DNA of 64,000 nt from Neopusillimonas maritima (lineage in GTDB: Bacteria; Pseudomonadota; Gammaproteobacteria; Burkholderiales; Burkholderiaceae_B), in assembly GCF_003576595.1 (NCBI RefSeq), contig NZ_NQOU01000001.1:870337-934336 (forward strand), given 5' to 3'. This document shows positions 1 to 9,361 of the stretch, piece after piece. The notes beneath the pieces are model-generated. The model was not told the origin of the DNA, searched no databases, and saw only the letters and a list, made by a program, of their open reading frames with translations. Made by a program: the position numbers and the translations under genes. Numbering within the stretch: position 1 is the stretch's first letter; every line of letters starts with the position of its first letter.

Positions 1-43
1 CAAGCGTACGGGAGCGGTCAAACATGAATCAATCCTAAAGGCG

Positions 44-57
44 CGCAATAAATTGCG
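44..57. repeat. Short inverted repeat downstream of the PEBP gene
   Basis: CGCAAT and ATTGCG arms are separated by two bases, 35 bp beyond the stop of the minus-strand PEBP-family gene. It could be a weak terminator stem, but the stem is short and there is no clear T-tract. The first 92 bases hold no gene I can support; the end of a plus-strand gene could lie here but is too short to identify. Confidence 0.25.
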
Positions 58-92
58 ATCAGTAAAAGCCGAAATTGTACCGTGGTTTGGCT

Positions 93-731
93 TTAAGCCG
101 CCGCCTCACGTAACTTCGGGTTAAGGCTGTACAGACCTGTCGTGCTGGCTTTGCCAAGCACATGGCCCTCAATGGCCTGCAGAACGTCGGGACCGGTAAA
201 AGCGTTATCAACCGGAACGGTTTCGATATCCAGCGCGTACACGGTAAAAACATAACGATGCACAATAGCATCGTTCCAGGGCGGGCAAGGGCCGTCGTAA
301 CCAAAGTAGTCGCCATTCATGTCACGGTCTTCCGCGAACCATTGCGTGTAGTTATTGGTACCCTGACGTGTATTGTTCGGCGCCACGGGGCCGCCTTTAC
401 CGCGCGGTGTAATGCTGTCGCAATACTCCCCCTCTTTAATCTCGCGCACGTTCGAAGCAATATCCACCAACACCCAATGGTAGAAATCAACGCGCGGCAA
501 ATCGGCCGGCACTTCGCGGCCTTCCTGATTGACGTCGTCGGGTTTGCTGGGTACGTCGGGGTCGTGACAAATTAAAACAAAAGAACGCGTACCTTCAGGT
601 ACATCGGCCCACGCCAACTGCGGATTAACATTGTCGGACAGCGCAATGGGGGCGTTGCTATCGACCTTGCAAAAGGCGTAACGCTCGGGAATCCACTTTT
701 GATCGGCAAATGATGTGCTGCTCAGTTTCAT
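93..731 (-). CDS. YbhB/YbcL family Raf-kinase-inhibitor-like (PEBP) protein
   Basis: 212 residues. Phosphatidylethanolamine-binding-protein fold of the bacterial YbhB/YbcL type. Seen: the DPDVP ligand-pocket motif after a hydrophobic strand (about residue 58), the HWVLVDI strand, and GPCPPWND followed by HRYVFTVYALD near residue 150, which are the family signatures. It is longer than the roughly 160-residue E. coli members because of charged insertions. No signal peptide is evident, so it is probably cytoplasmic. The ATG at 731 is preceded by a near-perfect AGGAGG Shine-Dalgarno. The biochemical role of bacterial PEBP proteins is not settled; the name reflects fold only. It lies just downstream of tyrS on the same strand. 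Confidence 0.9.
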   Translation of the reverse strand: MKLSSTSFADQKWIPERYAFCKVDSNAPIALSDNVNPQLAWADVPEGTRSFVLICHDPDVPSKPDDVNQEGREVPADLPRVDFYHWVLVDIASNVREIKEGEYCDSITPRGKGGPVAPNNTRQGTNNYTQWFAEDRDMNGDYFGYDGPCPPWNDAIVHRYVFTVYALDIETVPVDNAFTGPDVLQAIEGHVLGKASTTGLYSLNPKLREAAA

Positions 732-764
732 GCAAACCTCCTTGCTTTTGTACCTTGCTTCAGA

Positions 765-1991
765 TTAAGCCAGGGTAACGCGTGCGAACTTGCGCTTACC
801 TACTTGAATAACATATGTGCCGGCGCTCAGTTGTAAGGCTTTGTCGTCCACGCGGCTACCGTCAACCTTCACGCCGCCTTGCTCAACATTGCGCTGGGCC
901 TCCGACCCCGATGCCACCAAACCAGCTTCACGCAATACCTTCAAAATACCTTTGGGCGCCCCATCCAGACCCACCTCCGGCATATCGTCGGGTATGACGC
1001 CGTCTCGAAAGCGCGCCTCGAAGCGGGCGAGCGCTTCGTGTGCATCCGTTTGCGTGTGAAAGCGGGTCACAATTTCCTGCGCCAGCATCACCTTTATATT
1101 GCGCGGATTGGCGCCTTCTTCAACCTGTTTTTGCAACAAACTGATTTCGTCTTCAGAGCGGAAAGACAATAATTCAAAATAACGCCACATAAGGGTGTCG
1201 GAAATCGACATAAGCTTGCCGAACATGGAGTCGGGTGATTCAGAAATACCAATGTAATTCCCTTTGGATTTCGACATCTTGTCGACACCATCGGTTCCTT
1301 CCAGCAAAGGCATGGTGAGAATGCATTGGGCCTCTTGCCCATACTCTTTCTGCAACTCGCGACCCACCAACAGGTTGAACTTCTGATCGGTGCCCCCCAA
1401 TTCCAGATCGGCCTTCAACGCCACCGAATCATAGCCCTGCATCAGCGGGTACAAAAATTCGTGCACGGAAATGGGAATACCCGATTTGAACCGCCGGGTG
1501 AAGTCTTCCCGTTCCATCATCCGGGCTACGGTATAGCGCGAGGCAAGCTGAATCATGCCGCGCGCACCCAACGGATCGCACCATTCAGAGTTGTAGCGAA
1601 CTTCCGTGCGCTCCGGGTCCAGCACCAGGCTGGCCTGGGCGTAATAAGTTTGGGCGTTTTCCTGAATTTGCTCGGCCGTTAGAGGCGGGCGGGTGGCATT
1701 GCGACCACTGGGATCGCCAATCATGGACGTAAAGTCGCCAATGAGAAAAATAACGGTGTGCCCCAAGTCTTGCAACTGGCGAAGTTTATTCAAGACCACT
1801 GTATGGCCCAGGTGAATATCAGGTGCGGTGGGGTCCAAACCTAACTTGATCCGTAATGGCTGGCCCGTTTCACGACTGCGTGCCAATTTTTTTACAAATT
1901 CGCTTTCTACCAACAACTCATCGCATCCTCGCTTAACTACGCGCAAATCTTCTTCTAATTCAGGGGATAAAGTGACTTCTGTGGATGACAT
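765..1991 (-). CDS. tyrS: Tyrosyl-tRNA synthetase
   Basis: 408 residues from the ATG at 1991. Charges tRNA-Tyr with tyrosine in the cytoplasm. Class I synthetase signatures are present: HLGH at residues 60-63 (the HIGH motif) after GLDPTAPD, and KMSKS in [10 protein letters not shown]. An S4 RNA-binding domain closes the C-terminus ([10 protein letters not shown] to VGKRKFARV). The frame is open upstream to 2114, but those 41 residues are phenylalanine-rich and unlike any TyrS N-terminus, so the internal MSSTEV start is chosen. It is divergent from the M23 peptidase gene across a 265-bp intergenic region. Confidence 0.97.
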   Translation of the reverse strand: MSSTEVTLSPELEEDLRVVKRGCDELLVESEFVKKLARSRETGQPLRIKLGLDPTAPDIHLGHTVVLNKLRQLQDLGHTVIFLIGDFTSMIGDPSGRNATRPPLTAEQIQENAQTYYAQASLVLDPERTEVRYNSEWCDPLGARGMIQLASRYTVARMMEREDFTRRFKSGIPISVHEFLYPLMQGYDSVALKADLELGGTDQKFNLLVGRELQKEYGQEAQCILTMPLLEGTDGVDKMSKSKGNYIGISESPDSMFGKLMSISDTLMWRYFELLSFRSEDEISLLQKQVEEGANPRNIKVMLAQEIVTRFHTQTDAHEALARFEARFRDGVIPDDMPEVGLDGAPKGILKVLREAGLVASGSEAQRNVEQGGVKVDGSRVDDKALQLSAGTYVIQVGKRKFARVTLA

Positions 1992-2044
1992 GACGTTACC
2001 GTAAAAAAATTTGCAAAAAAATACTCGAAAAAAGCAAGTGAATG

Positions 2045-2072
2045 CGATAGCATATCGTGTTAATACAACACG
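2045..2072. repeat. Two overlapping inverted repeats between tyrS and the M23 peptidase gene
   Basis: CGATA-GCA-TATCG (2045-2057) is a perfect dyad. It overlaps a second one, CGTGTT-AATAC-AACACG (2056-2072). Both lie in the 265-bp divergent region (1992-2256), about 55-80 bp upstream of the tyrS start codon. They could be operator or promoter-proximal elements. Nothing else recognisable was seen in this intergenic stretch. Confidence 0.3.
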
Positions 2073-2256
2073 CATCCGTTGCAAACCCACCACGCTCTTT
2101 CCATTGCTGGCCAAGCACCCAGTTGAGGCTCTGTTGCGAGCCCCCTATTTTCTTGGCCCGCACGCTTTCTTGCAGGGTTTGCAAACTGCATTAATACCTA
2201 TTTTAAGCTTTGATTCGCGCAACTTGCGCTGGAACAAACCTTACCTGAAGCCGAAT

Positions 2257-3630
2257 ATGCCCAGAAAGCACGCAGACAAACCCACGCATCATTACATTAC
2301 CGGTGGCCTTGTGCTTGTAGCACTAGGCCTTTTTGCCGCCGCCGGGGCACTGGCCGTCGTGAAGCCTATCAGCGAATCAACGCCGCCAGTATATCAAGCC
2401 CGCGAAACGCTCAGCCTTCCCTCCCCTTTCCCTGAACCCGGCCAAATTGCCAATTCAGCGCCTTTTATCGATGAAACACGCATTCAACCGGGCGATACCT
2501 TGGCTGCTTTATTGCAACGCCTGAATGTTCAGGAAGCCAATCTGCAGCAGTTCCTTATCCAGAACAAAGATGCTCGCTCTATTTACAAGTTGTATCCCGG
2601 GCGTACGGTACAGGCTGCGCTGAATGCCGATGGCAGCATGAAATGGCTGCGCTATTACCATACCCCAGGCACCAAAGACAACGGGGAATTCGTTTCAAAA
2701 TGGCTGGAAATCCGCCCCGACAACGACAACGGCTTTGTGGCCCTTGAGCTGGCGGAAGCCACCGAAACCCAAATGCGAATTGCGGAAGGGGAAATTGTTT
2801 CATCGCTGTTTGGCGCAACCGATGCGGCCGACATCCCCGATGCCATCACATTCCAAATGGCCGAAATTCTGGGCAGCAAAATCGACTTTATTCGCGACCT
2901 GCGTAAAGGCGATCGTTTCCGTCTGGTGTATGAAACCCATTCCCATCAAGGCAAGGAAGTGGGTTCCGGCCGTATTTTGGCGCTGGAGTTCAACAACGGC
3001 AAAAAAACCTATGACGCCATTTGGTTCGAACCCGAAAATGGCTCGGGCGGCTATTATGATTTCGACGGCAAAAGCCTGAAAGGCGCGTTCTTGCGCAACG
3101 CACTGAAGTTTTCACGCGTCAGTTCCAATTTCGGCAAGCGACGCCACCCCATTCACGGTAGCTGGCGCAGCCACAATGGGGTCGATTACGCCGCGCCCAC
3201 CGGAACCCCCATTCATGCCACCGCCGACGGCGTTGTGCAGTTTGCCGGCAAACAGCGCGGCTTTGGCAACATTATTATTCTGAAGCACAAAAACAATATC
3301 ACAACGTATTACGCCCACCAGCACCGTATTGCCAAAGGCATTCGCAAGGGTACACGTGTTGAACAAGGCCAACTAATTGGCTATGTAGGTTCAACGGGTT
3401 GGGCCACCGGGCCGCACCTTCACTACGAGTTTCGTGTGAACGGCAAACCGGTTGATCCCTTATCCATCGACCTTCCCGTTGCTGAAGCACTTACCAAAAC
3501 TCAAATGGCGGCTTTCCAGTCGACCCTGGATAACTATCGCAACCACTTCACTTTACTGGCCGCACTGCAAGACGCAGGCCAAAGCGGTATCGACAGCGAA
3601 ATGCAGGTTGCCCAAGCTGGAAATAACTAA
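2257..3630 (+). CDS. Periplasmic M23 family peptidoglycan endopeptidase
   Basis: 457 residues from the ATG at 2257. Predicted cell-wall DD-endopeptidase anchored in the inner membrane. After a short basic N-terminus (PRKHADKPTHH) there is one membrane segment, roughly residues 14-35. A LysM/OapA-like region follows (IQPGDTLAALLQRLNV, then KLYPGRTVQAAL). The C-terminal M23 domain carries zinc-ligand motifs HNGVD and HLHYE and the GSTGWATGPH loop, so the catalytic site looks intact. The open frame runs back to 2011, but that extension is non-conserved in character, and the start next to the membrane anchor is preferred. It is followed directly by anmK, pairing wall cutting with muropeptide recycling. 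Confidence 0.92.
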   Translation: MPRKHADKPTHHYITGGLVLVALGLFAAAGALAVVKPISESTPPVYQARETLSLPSPFPEPGQIANSAPFIDETRIQPGDTLAALLQRLNVQEANLQQFLIQNKDARSIYKLYPGRTVQAALNADGSMKWLRYYHTPGTKDNGEFVSKWLEIRPDNDNGFVALELAEATETQMRIAEGEIVSSLFGATDAADIPDAITFQMAEILGSKIDFIRDLRKGDRFRLVYETHSHQGKEVGSGRILALEFNNGKKTYDAIWFEPENGSGGYYDFDGKSLKGAFLRNALKFSRVSSNFGKRRHPIHGSWRSHNGVDYAAPTGTPIHATADGVVQFAGKQRGFGNIIILKHKNNITTYYAHQHRIAKGIRKGTRVEQGQLIGYVGSTGWATGPHLHYEFRVNGKPVDPLSIDLPVAEALTKTQMAAFQSTLDNYRNHFTLLAALQDAGQSGIDSEMQVAQAGNN

Positions 3631-3633
3631 GGT

Positions 3634-4761
3634 TTGAAACCAGTGGCCGGGCATTTGTATATTGGCCTAATGTCCGGCACCAGCACCGACGGCGTCGATG
3701 CGGTGCTGGCGGATTTCGCCACCCCCTCCCAACCCAAGCTCATCAAAGCAGTTGCGCTGGCCATGCCGCCCAGCCTTCGCACCACACTGCTTGCGCTTAA
3801 CTCCCCCGGAGACAATGAATTGCATCGGGCGGCTGAAGCAAGCCTGGCGTTAGCAAAGCTTTACCACACCGCGTGCGTACAACTGTTGCAGGCGACACAT
3901 TTCACCGCAACCGACATCCGCGCAATTGGCGCCCATGGGCAAACCGTGCGACACCGACCCGACTTGGGCTTCACAATCCAGCTCAACGCTCCCGCCCATC
4001 TGGCTGAAGCAACAGATATCGATGTCATTGCCGACTTCCGCTCTCGTGATATTGCTGCGGGCGGGCATGGAGCACCACTGGTTCCCGCCTTCCATCAGGC
4101 GCTACTTTCGAATGCCACCCGACGCACAATCGTTAACCTGGGGGGCATCGCCAATATCACTCGACTACACCCGGGCAAACCCGTAACAGGCTTCGACACG
4201 GGGCCCGCCAATGTTTTAATGGACTACTGGTGTGAGCGCCATATGAAACAACCTTTCGACGCCCATGGGGCGTGGGCGGCGCAAGGCATGGTATCGAACG
4301 ATCTACTTGAATATTTAATAGGTAGCGAACCGTGGTTTGCCAAAGCACCGCCGAAATCAACCGGTCGTGATTTGTTTAACGCAAATTGGCTTACCCAGCG
4401 GCTGGAAGAATGGACGGGCTCAAATAATAACGTTTCTTTGCGCCCAGTCGATGTTCAGGCCACATTGTTGGCTCTAACAGCAAAAACCGTCGCCACTTCC
4501 ATTGAGTGTTACGCATCCGCCACGCAAGAGGTATTAGTGTGTGGAGGCGGCGCCTTAAATGACACGCTGATGCAGGTATTACAAGCCCAATTAAAATGCC
4601 CAGTTCGAAGCACCTCGGAACTGGGCATAGATGCGCAACATGTAGAGGCTCTGGCTTTTGCATGGCTGGCCTGGGCCTATGACACAGGCCACAAAGCCGC
4701 TTTACCCGACGTAACGGGCGCGCGGCACCCCACTATTCTGGGCTGCCGCTACTACGCTTAA
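3634..4761 (+). CDS. anmK: Anhydro-N-acetylmuramic acid kinase
   Basis: 375 residues, close to the usual length of about 370. Phosphorylates and opens 1,6-anhydro-MurNAc released from the wall, giving MurNAc-6-phosphate for recycling. Visible signatures: GLMSGTSTDGVDAV at the N-terminus (phosphate loop and catalytic Asp), GHGAPLVPAFH, NLGGIANIT, FDTGPANVLMDYW, and a C-terminal CGGGALND. The start is uncertain: TTG at 3634 or GTG at 3643. Both place the conserved GLMSGTS motif about ten residues in, and there is no ATG. The gap to the preceding peptidase gene is only a few bases, indicating co-transcription. Confidence 0.96.
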   Translation: MKPVAGHLYIGLMSGTSTDGVDAVLADFATPSQPKLIKAVALAMPPSLRTTLLALNSPGDNELHRAAEASLALAKLYHTACVQLLQATHFTATDIRAIGAHGQTVRHRPDLGFTIQLNAPAHLAEATDIDVIADFRSRDIAAGGHGAPLVPAFHQALLSNATRRTIVNLGGIANITRLHPGKPVTGFDTGPANVLMDYWCERHMKQPFDAHGAWAAQGMVSNDLLEYLIGSEPWFAKAPPKSTGRDLFNANWLTQRLEEWTGSNNNVSLRPVDVQATLLALTAKTVATSIECYASATQEVLVCGGGALNDTLMQVLQAQLKCPVRSTSELGIDAQHVEALAFAWLAWAYDTGHKAALPDVTGARHPTILGCRYYA

Positions 4762-4776
4762 CGCAACCTGCCCGGC

Positions 4777-5145
4777 TTAAGCCGCGAACGAAGAGCCGCA
4801 GCCACAAGTTGACGTGGCATTCGGATTACGAATAACAAACTGAGCCCCTTCGAGATCGTCTTTGTAATCGATTTCAGCGCCAAACAAATACTGGAAGCTC
4901 ATGGGGTCGATTAATAACTGCACGCCTTCCTTGTCGATTGCGGTGTCATCTTCGTTGATCACTTCATCGAACGTAAACCCATACTGGAAACCCGAGCACC
5001 CTCCGCCCTGCACGAAAACCCGCAATTTGAGCTCGGGGTTACCTTCTTCAGCCAACAGATCTTTTACCTTGGCCGCAGCGGCGTCGGTAAACACCAAAGG
5101 AGGAGGTGGGGTTTGCAAATCGACGGATTCAGTCACATTGCTCAT
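4777..5145 (-). CDS. erpA: A-type iron-sulfur cluster insertion protein ErpA
   Basis: 122 residues. Carrier that receives Fe-S clusters and inserts them into target enzymes. All three cluster-binding cysteines of the family are present: GGGCSGF in the middle and STCGCGSSF at the C-terminus. The ATG at 5145 (MSNVTESVD) is chosen over an in-frame start 12 residues upstream because it matches the usual N-terminus. The gene converges on anmK; the intervening bases contain the palindrome CGGCTTAAGCCG (4773-4784), which overlaps the stop. Confidence 0.96.
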   Translation of the reverse strand: MSNVTESVDLQTPPPPLVFTDAAAAKVKDLLAEEGNPELKLRVFVQGGGCSGFQYGFTFDEVINEDDTAIDKEGVQLLIDPMSFQYLFGAEIDYKDDLEGAQFVIRNPNATSTCGCGSSFAA

Positions 5146-5192
5146 TTGATACTCCAGTGCGGCGCATGCCGCGTTAATCATTCATGAACACA

Positions 5193-5960
5193 TCATGAAG
5201 TTTCATCGGTTTCGGTTGAGGCGTCGGGGCCGGGAAAGTTAACAGACCGGGAAACCCGAACCGCCCCTTCTTCAATAATATTCAGCGTAACAGAGGTAAG
5301 ACTTAAACCTTCCGGCATACTTAGCAAGCCTTCCAAACGCTGGAACTGGTCGAAGCTTACGGGAAGAGGCTGCGCAGTACTTGCCGCGACCGACGCTTCA
5401 CCAGCCTGACCGGTTGCTGGGTTTAACGCTATTTTAACGCTTTCACCATTTTTTTCTCCATTAGCCACAAACTCAACATGGCCATTAAACTCACTGCCAG
5501 GCTGCGCGTTGCGCGTTAACAGTACACGATACGCCAGAAATGCACCGTTCGGTTGAATACTAAGCGCTCGAATACTCACCGAACCAGACGGCCCAGGCGG
5601 CAAGAGCTGATCATAAAAAGCCAACCGTTCGTTCGCTTTGGCCAAGTCGCCCTGAGCACGCTGAATCGATTCTTCCAGGCTACGACGTGTACTCTGCTCT
5701 ACCGACAACCGGCTTTGCAATGCCTCTTTCTCGGCGGCCAACTTGGACATGTCGTAACGCAGTTGGGCAACTGTGATATCGAAATCGGTTTGAAGGTTAG
5801 CGTACTGCTTGGCAGCCTGGCCCAACTGAGTATGCTGACCCGCAGCAAAACCCAACCCCATGGCAACCACCCAAACCAGCACCCATGTGACACGCTGCCA
5901 GAACGTCGAACGTTTGGCGGACCGACGTTTCCCCGCAGCGTTTGATTGTTTGCTACCCAT
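5193..5960 (-). CDS. DUF6776-type membrane protein with coiled coil
   Basis: 255 residues from the ATG at 5960 (an in-frame TTG six codons upstream is less likely). A basic N-terminus (GSKQSNAAGKRRSAKRS) precedes one membrane span (about residues 25-45). A predicted coiled coil follows, with repeated charged heptads up to about residue 115, then a beta-rich C-terminal domain. It resembles the conserved betaproteobacterial family found between argC and erpA. The function is unknown; the topology suggests a bitopic inner-membrane protein with a periplasmic C-terminal domain. Confidence 0.8.
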   Translation of the reverse strand: MGSKQSNAAGKRRSAKRSTFWQRVTWVLVWVVAMGLGFAAGQHTQLGQAAKQYANLQTDFDITVAQLRYDMSKLAAEKEALQSRLSVEQSTRRSLEESIQRAQGDLAKANERLAFYDQLLPPGPSGSVSIRALSIQPNGAFLAYRVLLTRNAQPGSEFNGHVEFVANGEKNGESVKIALNPATGQAGEASVAASTAQPLPVSFDQFQRLEGLLSMPEGLSLTSVTLNIIEEGAVRVSRSVNFPGPDASTETDETS

Positions 5961-6035
5961 GCAGATTTTGACCGCCAAAAGAATAAAGAGTTCCGGCCCA
6001 ACCCTGCTTAAACACGCTCTGTGCCGGCCACATTA

Positions 6036-7094
6036 CTAAGGCAAAACAGCTACCAGGTCCAAACCGGTAGTTTCAGGCAAACCAAACATCAGGTTCATAT
6101 TCTGAACCGCCTGCCCGGATGCCCCTTTCACAAGGTTATCCTGCACGACCAAAATAATAAGCTGACCCGGGTTAGGACGCTGCAGCGCAATTCGAAGCTG
6201 GTTTGAAGCGCGCACCGAACGCGTTTCCGGCGCGCTACCGGCCGGCATGACATCAACAAAGGGCTCACCGGCATAATGTTGCTCGTACAAAGCCTGGAAG
6301 TCTGTGCTCTGGGCGTCGGGCTGCACACGCACGTAAATTGTTGAAAACATGCCCCGAATCATGGGCACCAGATGCGGCTGAAAAGTAAGCTGCACTGCGC
6401 CCCCGGCAATCCCTTCAAGCTGCTCGGTGATTTCAGGGTGATGACGATGCCCGCCTACGCCGTATGCCTTGAAATTATCACTGGCTTCGGAAAACAGGGT
6501 AGGCACAGACGCCTTGCGCCCCGCACCAGACACCCCCGATTTGCAATCGGCAATAATGTAGGAAGGGTCGATTAAACCCTGCCGGCGCAACAATGGCAAC
6601 AGCCCGAGCACTACGGTGGTAGGATAGCAACCAGGGTTACCAACGACCCGCGCATTGGCAATTTTTTCGCGGTTTAACTCTACCAAACCATACACCGATT
6701 CGGCCAGAATATCAGGGCATGTGTGGGGCATGTTGTACCACTGCTCGAATGCAACCGTGTCTTGCAAACGAAAATCGGCGGCAAGGTCGATGATGCGGAC
6801 ACCATGATCCAACAAGCTTTTGGCCTGCTCCATGGCGACACCGTGCGGCGTGGCAAAAAACACAACATCACACTGCTCAAGCGGTGATGTTTCAGGCGTG
6901 GTAAAGCACAGGTCAACATGGCCACGCAAGTTAGGATACATCTGCGCGACCGGCATTCCTTCCTCTTTGCGCGACGTAATTGCAGTGAGCTCAACATTGG
7001 GGTGGCAAGATAACAAACGCAGCAACTCAACGCCGGTGTAACCCGTACCACCAACAATACCCACTTTGATTTTTTTGCCGTTAACTGCTGCCAT
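6036..7094 (-). CDS. argC: N-acetyl-gamma-glutamyl-phosphate reductase
   Basis: 352 residues. NADPH-dependent reduction of N-acetylglutamyl phosphate to the semialdehyde, third step of arginine synthesis. Motifs seen: [17 protein letters not shown] (nucleotide binding), VGNPGCYPT carrying the catalytic cysteine, and GGHRHHPEI carrying the catalytic histidine. Start ATG at 7094 ([12 protein letters not shown]); an upstream in-frame TTG adds four residues without better support. argJ of the same pathway is 44 kb away in the window, so the arginine genes are dispersed. Confidence 0.97.
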   Translation of the reverse strand: MAAVNGKKIKVGIVGGTGYTGVELLRLLSCHPNVELTAITSRKEEGMPVAQMYPNLRGHVDLCFTTPETSPLEQCDVVFFATPHGVAMEQAKSLLDHGVRIIDLAADFRLQDTVAFEQWYNMPHTCPDILAESVYGLVELNREKIANARVVGNPGCYPTTVVLGLLPLLRRQGLIDPSYIIADCKSGVSGAGRKASVPTLFSEASDNFKAYGVGGHRHHPEITEQLEGIAGGAVQLTFQPHLVPMIRGMFSTIYVRVQPDAQSTDFQALYEQHYAGEPFVDVMPAGSAPETRSVRASNQLRIALQRPNPGQLIILVVQDNLVKGASGQAVQNMNLMFGLPETTGLDLVAVLP

Positions 7095-7204
7095 GCTGAA
7101 CCCCAAAAAAAGAAACTAACGCCATTATGCAACGACGCGAACGCAATCTAAAAACCACCGCGACATTCTCAGCCTACCCCTGCCAACCCGCGCGAGCCAA
7201 AATG

Positions 7205-7235
7205 CCAAAAGCCCCGGCGGCGCCAGGGCTTTTGT
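7205..7235 (-). terminator. Rho-independent terminator after rpsI
   Basis: AAAAGCCC (7207-7214) and GGGCTTTT (7226-7233) form a GC-rich stem about 40 bp beyond the rpsI stop. The A-run and T-run on either side allow termination of minus-strand transcripts. Confidence 0.75.
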
Positions 7236-7275
7236 GTGGGGAGGCCGGAAGGCCGCCCTGAAGGCACCACGAAAA

Positions 7276-7668
7276 TTAACGCTTGCTGAACTGCTTACGA
7301 CGGCGGGCTTTGTGGAAGCCCACTTTCTTACGTTCAACTTCACGCGCATCGCGTGTTACCAACCCGGCCTGCTTAAGCACCGACTTCAGCGTTTCATCGT
7401 AATCGATGAGCGCACGTGTAATACCATGACGCACCGCGCCCGCCTGACCGCTCTCACCGCCACCATGCACATTGATGTGAAAATCGAACGATTCGAGATG
7501 GTTGGTAAGCTCGAGCGGCTGACGCACGACCATGCGGCCGGTTTCACGAGCGAAGTATTCATCAACAGGCTTACCGTTGACAACGATGTTGCCTGAACCT
7601 TTTTTCAAGAACACACGAGCGACTGACGTTTTGCGGCGCCCGGTTCCATAATTCCAATTACCGATCAT
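7276..7668 (-). CDS. rpsI: 30S ribosomal protein S9
   Basis: 130 residues, the usual size. Small-subunit protein whose C-terminal tail reaches the P-site tRNA. Seen: N-terminal [20 protein letters not shown], the central [15 protein letters not shown] motif, and the basic tail [17 protein letters not shown] ending in the typical SKR. It lies nine bases downstream of rplM, with which it forms the conserved rplM-rpsI operon. A terminator follows. Confidence 0.98.
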   Translation of the reverse strand: MIGNWNYGTGRRKTSVARVFLKKGSGNIVVNGKPVDEYFARETGRMVVRQPLELTNHLESFDFHINVHGGGESGQAGAVRHGITRALIDYDETLKSVLKQAGLVTRDAREVERKKVGFHKARRRKQFSKR

Positions 7669-7677
7669 GACCTGTCC

Positions 7678-8106
7678 TTAGATTTCGAGCGGTTTAGGCT
7701 GCTGAGCAGAATGGGGGTGCTCGGCGCCGGCGTAAATCTTGAGTTTCTTGGCCATGGCGTAACCCAGAGGGCCTTTAGGCAACATGCCTTTCACGGCTTT
7801 CTGGAGAGCACGACCGGGGAAACGTTGCTGCATTTTCTCGAAATTGGTTTCGGTAATACCGCCGGGATAACCCGAGTGACGATAGTAGCGCTTGTCGAGC
7901 GCCTTATTACCGGTAACGACAATATCGGCTGCGTTAATAATGACGATGTAATCGCCGGTGTCAACGTGTGGTGTGAATTCTGGTTTGTGCTTGCCGCGCA
8001 GGCGACGTGCAACTTCGCTGGCTACACGCCCAAGGACTTTACCCTTGGCATCAATCACGTACCAGTCACGTTTGACTTCATGCGGCTTGGCCACGAAGGT
8101 CTTCAT
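7678..8106 (-). CDS. rplM: 50S ribosomal protein L13
   Basis: 142 residues, the usual size. Early-assembling large-subunit protein. Seen: [30 protein letters not shown] at the start, the GDYIVIINA strand, [10 protein letters not shown] and the MLPKGPLG motif. First gene of the rplM-rpsI operon. An extended -10 promoter lies 77-85 bp upstream. Confidence 0.98.
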   Translation of the reverse strand: MKTFVAKPHEVKRDWYVIDAKGKVLGRVASEVARRLRGKHKPEFTPHVDTGDYIVIINAADIVVTGNKALDKRYYRHSGYPGGITETNFEKMQQRFPGRALQKAVKGMLPKGPLGYAMAKKLKIYAGAEHPHSAQQPKPLEI

Positions 8107-8182
8107 GATGGTTCCTAAAAAAATAAAAAAACTGGGTCAAAGCGTTGTTCCTCGCCCGTACCCTTACCTAGAAAAGCCCACA

Positions 8183-8191
8183 ATCATAGCA
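8183..8191 (-). promoter_or_regulatory. Extended -10 promoter for rplM-rpsI
   Basis: On the minus strand this reads TGCTATGAT: the TG-N extension joined to a TATGAT hexamer, in an AT-rich stretch upstream of rplM. No strong -35 was seen, as is common with extended -10 promoters. Confidence 0.5.
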
Positions 8192-8212
8192 TAAATTATT
8201 GTTTTTGCGTAG

Positions 8213-9316
8213 CTATTGCTGCTTTGCCCGGTTCAGCGCGCGGTTCAGGTAACTGTCGTAACTGCCCTCAGCCAGCCTGAACCAGGGAATGGTTTGATCT
8301 CGGAAGCCCATGTAGTTGTCGTACACCTTTTTGAACTGCGGATACTTGGCATTAAATTCGGCATACACTTCCTGTGCTGCGTCGTAACACGCATCGAGCA
8401 CCTCAACAGGGAAAGCCCGCAATTCGGCCCCACTCGCCACCAGGCGCCGCAAAGCATTCGCGTTGTGTGCATCGTAATCGGTTAATAATTGCTGACCGGC
8501 ATAACGCGAAGCCAGTGCAATCAACGATTGGTATTGCTTAGGTAATTCAGCATACGCTTTCTCGTTCACATATAACGACACCTGGGCGGAGCCTTCCCAC
8601 CAGCCGGGGTAATAGTAGTACTTGGCCACGCGTTGCAAACTCAACTTTTCATCATCCAGTGGACCCACAAACTCGACGGCATCAAGCGCCCCTTTTTCAA
8701 GCGAGGGGTAAATGTCGCCCGGCGAGATTTGCTGCGGAATAACGCCCACACGTGACAACACTTCGCCGGCAAAACCTGCCGTACGCATTTTCAAACCTTT
8801 CAGGTCGGCCACCGACTTGATTTCCTTTCGGTACCATCCGCCCATTTGGGTGCCGGTATTTCCCATGGGGAAATTCACGATATGCCGTGGCGCAAAAACC
8901 TCACGCATAAGCTTCAGGCCATCACCCTGATCCATCCAGGCGTTCATTTGGCGAGCATTCAAGCCAAATGGAACAGCCGTATCAAAACAAAGCGTAGGGT
9001 CTTTCCCGTAATAGTAATAAGAGGCGGATTGACCACAATCGACGGTACGGTTGCCAACGGCATCGAGCACGCCAAAACCCGGCACGACCTCGCCGCCGGG
9101 ATACAAGCGAATAGTGAACTGCCCCCCGGAGGCCTCTTCAATCATTTTGCAAAAAACTTCAGCCGACCCGAACAAAGGCGGCAAATTCGGCCCATAGGTT
9201 GACGCCATTTTCCAACTGATTTTAGGGTTCTGTTGCGCCATCGCCGGCGCTGCAATGGCGGCTGTGCCTGCCACTGCACCCAACCCTGCCTTACCCAGAA
9301 AAGCACGACGTTTCAT
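8213..9316 (-). CDS. TRAP transporter substrate-binding protein, TakP/DctP type
   Basis: 367 residues. Periplasmic binding protein of a tripartite ATP-independent transporter. The N-terminus MKRRAFLGKAGLGAVAGTA is a twin-arginine signal peptide, with probable cleavage after APAMAQ. The mature protein has family marks: KMRTAGFAGEVL (ligand-carboxylate arginine), EFVGPLDDEKLSL, and KYYYYPGWWEG. These resemble the 2-oxoacid-binding TakP branch, so the likely ligand is a 2-oxo or other monocarboxylic acid (inference). No DctQ or DctM membrane subunit gene lies beside it, so it is an orphan that must work with a transporter encoded elsewhere. CGGAGAA precedes the ATG. Confidence 0.92.
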   Translation of the reverse strand: MKRRAFLGKAGLGAVAGTAAIAAPAMAQQNPKISWKMASTYGPNLPPLFGSAEVFCKMIEEASGGQFTIRLYPGGEVVPGFGVLDAVGNRTVDCGQSASYYYYGKDPTLCFDTAVPFGLNARQMNAWMDQGDGLKLMREVFAPRHIVNFPMGNTGTQMGGWYRKEIKSVADLKGLKMRTAGFAGEVLSRVGVIPQQISPGDIYPSLEKGALDAVEFVGPLDDEKLSLQRVAKYYYYPGWWEGSAQVSLYVNEKAYAELPKQYQSLIALASRYAGQQLLTDYDAHNANALRRLVASGAELRAFPVEVLDACYDAAQEVYAEFNAKYPQFKKVYDNYMGFRDQTIPWFRLAEGSYDSYLNRALNRAKQQ

Positions 9317-9361
9317 TTTGATTATTCTCCGAAAAATAAACGACGATGAATGGCAACCGTT

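Noticed and set aside
1-92. Partial gene at the left edge
   Set aside because: Plus-strand frames stop within about 40 bases and cannot be identified from so few residues.
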